Part shown: one piece after another, positions 6,413 through 11,001 of the stretch
Layout of the letters: each line of letters starts with the position of its first letter
Numbering within the stretch: the first letter of the stretch is position 1
Assembly (NCBI GenBank): GCA_010279815.1
Contig: QEOQ01000508.1
Location: forward strand, 3,759,875-3,770,875
Reading direction: 5' to 3'
Length of the DNA stretch: 11,001 bases
From: Brachionus plicatilis
Lineage: Eukaryota > Rotifera > Eurotatoria > Ploima > Brachionidae
Notes under the pieces: generated by a model
Seen by the model: only the letters and a program-made list of their open reading frames with translations
Told to the model about the DNA's origin: nothing
Databases searched by the model: none
Made by a program: the position numbers and the translations under genes

Positions 6413-6783
6413 CAAATTGAGAAGATTTGTATCATTTGACTCTAAATTTAAGCAAGCGTGAGAAAAGCTGCTGATGCATCAAAATGGATAAAAAATTTAG
6501 TAAAAAATCCAAATAAAAATATTAAATAAAATTTAATAATACTAATAATGATAATGATTTAAATAAATTTCTTTTATTTTTATATTAGGTTAGTAAAAAT
6601 TCCATTTTGTACAAATTAAAATTTAGTTTGGTTCATGGTCCAAAAGTGTGGCATAGCTTGTGGTGCAGCATAATCGAACGAGGGAATACAATTTCTTAAA
6701 AAAAAATATAAATTTAGGCTGAAAGTTTAAAAATTTTCCTGACTAATTTCTTTACAAATAAATAAAAAAAATTTACAACAAAT
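6413..6783. other. Region downstream of the GPCR gene, with a possible small exon
   Basis: Mostly plain AT-rich DNA. On the minus strand a T-rich run ending in AAG (about 6695-6710) resembles a splice acceptor and opens a 25-codon frame (6693-6619) ending in TAA at 6616. It includes NCIPSFDYAAPQAMPHFWTM and is richer in G+C than its surroundings. It could be an alternative last exon, part of another transcript, or chance. I do not call it as a gene. Confidence 0.3.
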
Positions 6784-6789
6784 TTTATT
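6784..6789 (-). terminator. Poly(A) signal of the GPCR gene
   Basis: AATAAA on the minus strand, 13 bases after the TAA stop codon (6803-6805), with A/T-rich sequence around it. The hexamer is common by chance here, so this rests mainly on its position. Confidence 0.45.
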
Positions 6790-6802
6790 AAAAAAAAATG
6801 CA

Positions 6803-7240
6803 TTAGATAGTGGTCGTAAAATGAAATTTGTGAGAGTTTTCAGCTCGAACTTTGGATCCAAAACAGTCATTTTTAAATAAATGTTTCAATTCTTTTTTAA
6901 AACGCTTGTTGGAAAAATAAAGTGTTAAGATGTTAAAACTATGTAACGAAAATGTGATGTTATCACAAAATGTAATAATTAAGACTCCATATTCTGTGTC
7001 CATCAATGGCAAAAAATAATAACCGGAGACAATCGCTGACGGGAGCGTTGTAATGATGAATGCCAAATTTAGTGTTAAAACTGTTCGTGTCATGTTGAAC
7101 TTTTTCTGAATATTTTTGCTAGTATGAACTGATGATGATTTAAATTTGTTCCAATGTGATAAAACAGCTACATAGATTAAAAATAGATCAATCACTGTTA
7201 TTGATACAAATGGAACAATCGAATACAAATACAAATGAAC
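6803..7240 (-). CDS. Rhodopsin-like GPCR, exon 2 (TM5-TM7 and tail)
   Basis: Second coding exon of the receptor begun at 8976-9521: 145 residues plus TAA, numbered 183-327 of the joined protein. The start is set by a splice acceptor (TTTTTCTAAG ending at 7241). Reading in phase 0 from 7240 gives VHLYLYSIVPF, which completes the lead into TM5. TM5 spans about 185-207. The third intracellular loop is short and basic (about 208-230). TM6 is about 231-255 with Pro 248, but the usual CWxP reads TTLPS. TM7 is about 266-291 and ends in FNILTLYFSN, where the common NPxxY is replaced by N-x4-Y. A basic amphipathic helix (KRFKKELKHLF) follows, then a short tail. Ligand is unknown. The motif changes resemble divergent peptide or orphan receptors expanded in small invertebrates. 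Confidence 0.85.
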   Translation of the reverse strand, partial: VHLYLYSIVPFVSITVIDLFLIYVAVLSHWNKFKSSSVHTSKNIQKKFNMTRTVLTLNLAFIITTLPSAIVSGYYFLPLMDTEYGVLIITFCDNITFSLHSFNILTLYFSNKRFKKELKHLFKNDCFGSKVRAENSHKFHFTTTI

Positions 7241-7591
7241 CTTAGAAAAATATTTTTTTTTTATTTTTTAATGAAAAATTGGAATAAATTGTGAATGTTT
7301 TGATAAAAAATTGATTTATCAATAATATCATTAGAATTTATGAGAGTTCATTAATTTTTTCAGTTAAATAGGTAAAAAAAATACTCAGAAATAAAAACAC
7401 TGTATTGAATTTTTTTTGTTCATAAAATAAATTAATATTAACTCAAAATTTTAAATTTTAAACCTTTAAACCTTAGAATAACCTTTCCATTTAAATATTT
7501 TTCTAAAAATTCTACATAAAAAATATTGTCTATTATTAGATAGAAGTTTTTAAATAAATTGATTTTTCTTTTCCAGCATGATAAAATTACA

Positions 7592-7720
7592 AAGGGAAAT
7601 CAAAAAAACATTCAACACAATTCGATTACTTCTCAGCACAAAAAATTATATTAAAAAAAAAAAATGAAAATAATTCTTAAAGAAAATTTTTTTCAACACA
7701 AAAATAATTATAATAAAATT
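7592..7720 (-). repeat. Left arm of intronic inverted repeat
   Basis: Holds three copies of TGTGTTGA or TGTGCTGA on the minus strand, at 7612, 7633 and 7693. The reverse complement aligns with 8033-8185 over the words TTTTTGTG(T/C)TGAGAAG, AATC and AATTGTGTTGAATG, with gaps. Confidence 0.6.
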
Positions 7721-8032
7721 AATTTTTATTTAATTTTAAATTTTGTTTAATGATATTTATAAGTGGAAGTTAGGCAAATAAAGTAAATTTCGAGTCTTAA
7801 AGAAAAGAAATTAAAAAAAAATAGTCTCTAGAAAACCATTTTCCCGCATTTTTTGCTCTTCCTCTTTTAGGTTTATTGACAAATTGGTCCTTTTTTTAAA
7901 CAGTTCTTTTAATGTCAATAAATGTGGAAATATCCTAATTTAGTGAAAAACTTGCAAGAACATTTCTTACTGTTAAGCTCAATTTTATAACAGTTCTTGA
8001 ATAAATTTTTTTTAAATTTTCCCAACGAGCCA

Positions 8033-8185
8033 TTAATTTTTGTGTTGAATGCATTTATTTTATTTTTAATTTTTGTACTAAAAGTATTTTTTTCAAATTC
8101 TAATTTTTGTGTTGAGAAGAAATCATTTTGTGCAGAGCGTTTTGAAATTGTGTTGAATGGTTATTTTTTTGTGTTGAAAAGGGAG
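8033..8185 (+). repeat. Right arm of intronic inverted repeat with 21-bp periodic units
   Basis: TGTGTTGA or a close variant starts at 8041, 8108, 8129, 8149 and 8170. The last four are 20-21 bases apart, so they form a short degenerate tandem array, two helical turns per unit. The arm is the inverted partner of 7592-7720. Confidence 0.6.
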
Positions 8186-8579
8186 ACCCTAGAAAAATTA
8201 TAAGATCTTGAATAAATGATAAAATCAAATAAATTTCTTTAAACAATCGAGAATGTAGGAAAGATGAAAATGTTGAGTCAATAAAATTCTGTATTTCTGG
8301 ATTAATGACCAAAGAAAGACAAGAAAAAATCCTACAATTTTTAACGAAAACTTTCTAAACAAAACACAAGATAAAAATATATACGATAAAGATAAAGATA
8401 TATACTTATATTTTCCAAATTGCTATTACACTTGTTTTCATCTTCTTTTTTCTTTTTGTTTAAATTATTTTTTTTTAAAAACTTATGAAAACAAAAAACA
8501 ATCGAATTTGAAAAATTATTTCTAGTAATTCCTTTAATTCAATTAAATCATGTGACTAACACAATCATAAAATCATTCT

Positions 8580-8691
8580 ATTTTATTGTTTAAATTTATT
8601 TAGAAAACAATACTTTACTTCATTTTATTTTATTTTATTTTATTTTACAACACTCTCGCGGTGTCTACTGAATAAATAATAATAATAATTT
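8580..8691 (+). mobile_element. LINE-like 3' end in the intron
   Basis: Five copies of TTTTA (8619-8647) are followed by a hairpin ACAC...GTGT (8650-8664, the only G+C-rich spot nearby), CTACTG, and the tail AATAAATAATAATAATAATT (about 8671-8690). The layout matches 6232-6412 and the 3' end of the 1665-2685 LINE. No coding sequence is attached, so it would be a very short 5'-truncated copy. It is antisense to the GPCR transcript. Confidence 0.45.
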
Positions 8692-8975
8692 ACTCATTTT
8701 AGTTTTTTAAACTAAATTCTATAAATCTAAATTTAATTTCCTTTTATTTACTTTTTTTGCTATCTTTCTAAACATAACAAAAATTAAGAAATAAAATTTT
8801 TTTAGAATAAATTTTAAGAAAAATTGTAAATAATTATTTTTTTGATTTCTAAATTACAATATTTTATGAAATATGGTAAAATATCTTTAATTGACTATAT
8901 TTGACACAATCAAAAGTATCTAAAAAGTGTCGTGGTATCTCTATATTTACATTTATTTATTTACAAAAAACTTAC

Positions 8976-9521
8976 CTTTCCAAAAGTATTGAATAAGGTG
9001 TAATCGTAGTCCGGTTGAGCGTAGCAAACAATTAGTTCAGTGCCATTTACCCAAATACTGTAACCATTAGTAAAAAGAACGTGGAAATTAATTGTTATAA
9101 ATACTAAACCCAGAAAGAATATATAAATCAAAGGTGTTAGACCAGAAAAATATTTTTTTTTCCAGTTTTGAAAAATAATTGAATTTAGACGATCCATGGC
9201 AATCGAAGAATGAATCCATGCTGAATATTGAAGGCTAAAGTACTGCAAAAATATGGATAATCTACACCAAGACAGACTGGTAAAGTTAAAATCTACTCCA
9301 AAAAATGGATCAATAAAATGTTTCAAATTCCACTCGTATAAACCAACTATGCAGTTTAGGCTCAGCACTGCAATCAACTTAAAAGTGGAAGTTCGCCACA
9401 AACGCTTTCTGATGCAAATTCCAAAAACAACTAGATTCAGCACTGTTCCAGCAATGGTTAAAAAAAGCGCATAGGCCCCCAGTATTTTATAGATACTATC
9501 CTTTAAATTTTGATTCATCAT
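8976..9521 (-). CDS. Rhodopsin-like GPCR, exon 1 (TM1-TM4, extracellular loop 2)
   Basis: First coding exon, 182 residues, joined to 6803-7240 for a 327-residue seven-helix receptor of the plasma membrane that should signal through G proteins. ATG at 9521 (MMNQN) follows an in-frame stop at 9552. TM1 begins near residue 12 and holds Asn 29, the family's conserved position. TM2 (about 46-64) has Asn 56 where most members have Asp. TM3 (about 86-108) starts with Cys 86 and ends in Asp110-Arg111-Leu112, the DRY box with Leu for Tyr. TM4 is about 127-149. Cys 166 in loop 2 can pair with Cys 86. N-glycosylation sites are at NFT (79) and NGT (159). The exon closes at TFGK followed by GTAAGT. Continuing past the donor gives only VSFL and a stop. 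The replaced Asp and Tyr suggest altered sodium binding and activation. Confidence 0.87.
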
Positions 9522-10090
9522 TTTGAAATTTAAATGTAAAAATTTTTTAAATCAAGCTTTTGTTTAGCTAGAATATTAATAAAATATTTCGCTTAATAAA
9601 AATAATGAATAAAATAATTGACGGAAATCTGTCGAGGAGATAGAAAATAAAAGAAAAAATAAATTGATTCATGAGTTGTTTTTTTTTTAATTAGTCGCAA
9701 TTGTGTTGTATTAAAAGATAGGTAATTTAGGAATTCAAATATGACAAAAATTTCTCTCAACCAAAATGTAAAACGAAAATGTTTAATAGACACCTGTTTT
9801 TATTAGGCAATCAATTTTCTTAAATCTTGAAAAAATCTTTCACCAGAGTTATTTGGTTTTAAATTTTATCACCTTCTGTTCAATTAATAATAAAATATGA
9901 ATCATTTGCTGAACTAGATAAATAATTATAGTTTTAATTTTTTCAAATTCTATTTTTGGTTCCAGTCACAGGTTATTAAATTTCTGTCAGTCAGTAAAAT
10001 GATATATTTAATTATTTTTTACATAAAAAGACCTATATAGCTAATAAAAATGGAACAAAAGCAAAGATTTTTAGTAAAAGGAAATTGTCT
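9522..10090. other. 5' flank of the GPCR gene
   Basis: AT-rich DNA without a gene. There is no clear acceptor AG just upstream of the ATG that would point to a 5' UTR intron or trans-splicing, and no TATA or initiator element that stands out from the background. The minus-strand open frame at 9593-9793 is low-complexity and has no motif. Confidence 0.5.
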
Positions 10091-10136
10091 ACTTGGGTGG
10101 AAATCAAAATTGATGAATTTTGATTTCCACCCAAGT
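10091..10136. repeat. Perfect hairpin: 21-bp stem, 4-base loop
   Basis: The arm at 10091-10111 (begins ACTTGGGTGGAAATC) is the exact reverse complement of 10116-10136. The loop is GATG. The surrounding stretch (about 10050-10268) is richer in G+C than its flanks and stays open on the plus strand for 72 codons. A perfect palindrome inside it argues against ordinary coding sequence. It could be a fold-back element, a precursor-like small RNA hairpin or a fresh inverted duplication. Confidence 0.85.
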
Positions 10137-10324
10137 CGATCATTTGCCTTTCTCATCCATTTTCTAAAGACAAGTTCAAGTCACTGCAGTTTTGTTATCT
10201 TGACTATAAGGCCCTTCGACCATTCTTTTAGTGGCAAATTGAAGTTTGAGATCAAGATCAAAAGATAAAAATATAAATTGTAATATTTTTTTTAATAATA
10301 GAGAAAAAATAAATTTTTTCAAAA

Positions 10325-10358
10325 GAAATTACTTGACATGTCATGTCAAGTTAATTTC
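10325..10358. repeat. Long near-perfect palindrome
   Basis: ACTTGACATG (10331-10340), one central base, and CATGTCAAGT (10342-10351) pair perfectly. With one unpaired A the match extends out to GAAATT/AATTTC. It lies about 190 bases from the 10091 hairpin. Confidence 0.7.
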
Positions 10359-10919
10359 CATATTTTAAATTTTAAAATGTCCCTTTTTATTGAACTTTAA
10401 AAGGTTTAAATATTGTAATTGATTTTAATGAAAACTTACTTTTAAAGACAAAGAAATTAACTTTTTTAAAATTTAAAAATTATTAAAGTAGAAGAAATAA
10501 ATTATTTCAGTTTGAATGAATGGATATAAAAAATATAAATTTGAATTTGTGAATTAAATTTACCTGAATTGATGTTAATTTGATAATGAACCATTAATAG
10601 ACATAAAACAAAAACCAGATTATTTTTTAATGAATATCAACTTTGAATTTTTAACTCTACAAGAAATTTTTAAGATTATAATTTTGTTTAACTCATTTTA
10701 TATACTAAAGCTGAGTTGTCCTTGAGTAAGACTTTTTAAAGAAAATAAAATACTCTCTTTTGACTTAAAAACAAGTCTGTTTTGAAGAAAAAAATCTTTT
10801 TAAAAACTTTAAATCTTTGATATTTTTTATTTGGAAAAAATTCAATTTTTCAATTTTTGTATTATTCTAGAAAATCAAAAATATTTAAAGTAAAAATTCT
10901 CTTAAATTTATTTATAGAT
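10359..10919. other. AT-rich stretch, nothing recognised
   Basis: No reading frame, RNA gene or notable repeat that I can support. Confidence 0.6.
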
Positions 10920-10991
10920 GCTGTTCAGCAATGTTTTATTCATTTAATTGTTTATATGTGAGAAGCTAAAGCTTCTTCAAAAAAAAAAAAA
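10920..10991 (+). mobile_element. Retroelement-like 3' end: hairpin plus poly(A)
   Basis: AGAAGC-TAAA-GCTTCT (10961-10976) is followed by TC and 13 adenines (10979-10991). The stem-loop then A-tail layout is that of the other retrotransposon 3' ends in the window. The 5' limit is unknown and the element could be a truncated LINE or a SINE. Confidence 0.4.
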
Positions 10992-11001
10992 TCCAAGTCC
11001 A

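Larger units (their letters stand above)
7241..8975 (-). other. Intron of the GPCR gene (1,735 bp)
   Basis: Donor GTAAGT right after the codon AAG at 8976-8978, and acceptor TTTTTCTAAG ending at 7241. Both are canonical GT-AG, and the frame is kept (phase 0). The interior is very AT-rich. It carries an inverted pair of repeat clusters (7592-7720 and 8033-8185) and a LINE-like 3' end (about 8580-8691). The open frames at 7997-8312 fall in these repeats and are not genes. Confidence 0.8.

Noticed and set aside
7997..8312. Overlapping open frames on both strands in the GPCR intron
   Set aside because: They fall on the repeat cluster and intron sequence, and the translations are simple Phe/Leu/Asn/Lys-rich strings.
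9253..9474. 73-codon plus-strand frame
   Set aside because: It is the antisense shadow of GPCR exon 1.
9593..9793. 66-codon minus-strand frame upstream of the GPCR
   Set aside because: Low-complexity Phe/Tyr/Lys-rich translation of AT-rich DNA and no splice link to the receptor.
10050..10268. 72-codon plus-strand frame
   Set aside because: Contains the perfect 46-base palindrome, has no recognisable motif, and the minus strand shows equally plausible short open pieces.

Overview
The window is strongly A+T-rich (by eye about three quarters or more) eukaryotic DNA with long non-coding stretches, a spliced gene and many transposon remains. Two fragments read as the C-terminal half of non-LTR retrotransposon reverse transcriptases and resemble, from memory, the jockey/CR1-like elements of monogonont rotifers such as Brachionus. 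The one cellular gene is a divergent rhodopsin-like GPCR. A rotifer or similar small AT-rich invertebrate is my best guess, held with moderate confidence. Nothing in the window is bacterial in character.

Layout. Positions 1-1664 hold no gene I can support, only a few short hairpins and microsatellites. At 1665-2685 there is a minus-strand, 5'-truncated non-LTR retrotransposon with an intact 299-codon frame that begins just before the catalytic YCDD motif, a 3' hairpin, an (AAT)n tail and an 11-bp target duplication. At 2723-4341 there is a complete-looking 1,619-bp DNA transposon: 149-bp terminal inverted repeats with one mismatch and a perfect 8-bp target duplication. It has no recognisable transposase. 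It carries two divergent frames instead: a decayed PHD finger (minus) and an unknown P/Q/N/Y-rich protein broken at a T8 run (plus). A further minus-strand retrotransposon tail appears to lie just beyond it (4350-4440).

Positions 4441-5870 hold a cluster of short hairpins and a decayed coding relic of unknown family. At 5884-6412 an inverted reverse-transcriptase fragment sits head-to-head with a plus-strand retrotransposon 3' end, the arrangement expected of a twin-primed insertion. Positions 6803-9521 (minus) are a two-exon GPCR gene. Exon 1 encodes TM1-TM4 and extracellular loop 2, and exon 2 encodes TM5-TM7. They join in phase 0 across a 1,735-bp intron into a 327-residue protein. The intron contains an inverted pair of 21-bp-spaced repeat clusters and another retrotransposon-like 3' end. 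The right flank (9522-11001) has no supported gene but holds a perfect 21-bp-stem hairpin, a second long palindrome and, at the very end, a hairpin plus poly(A) tail.

Overall this is one receptor gene set in a graveyard of retrotransposon 3' ends plus one young DNA transposon. The most interesting object is the 2723-4341 element with its divergent cargo frames. Next come the recurring compact hairpin plus A-rich tail that ends several elements here, and the perfect hairpin at 10091-10136.
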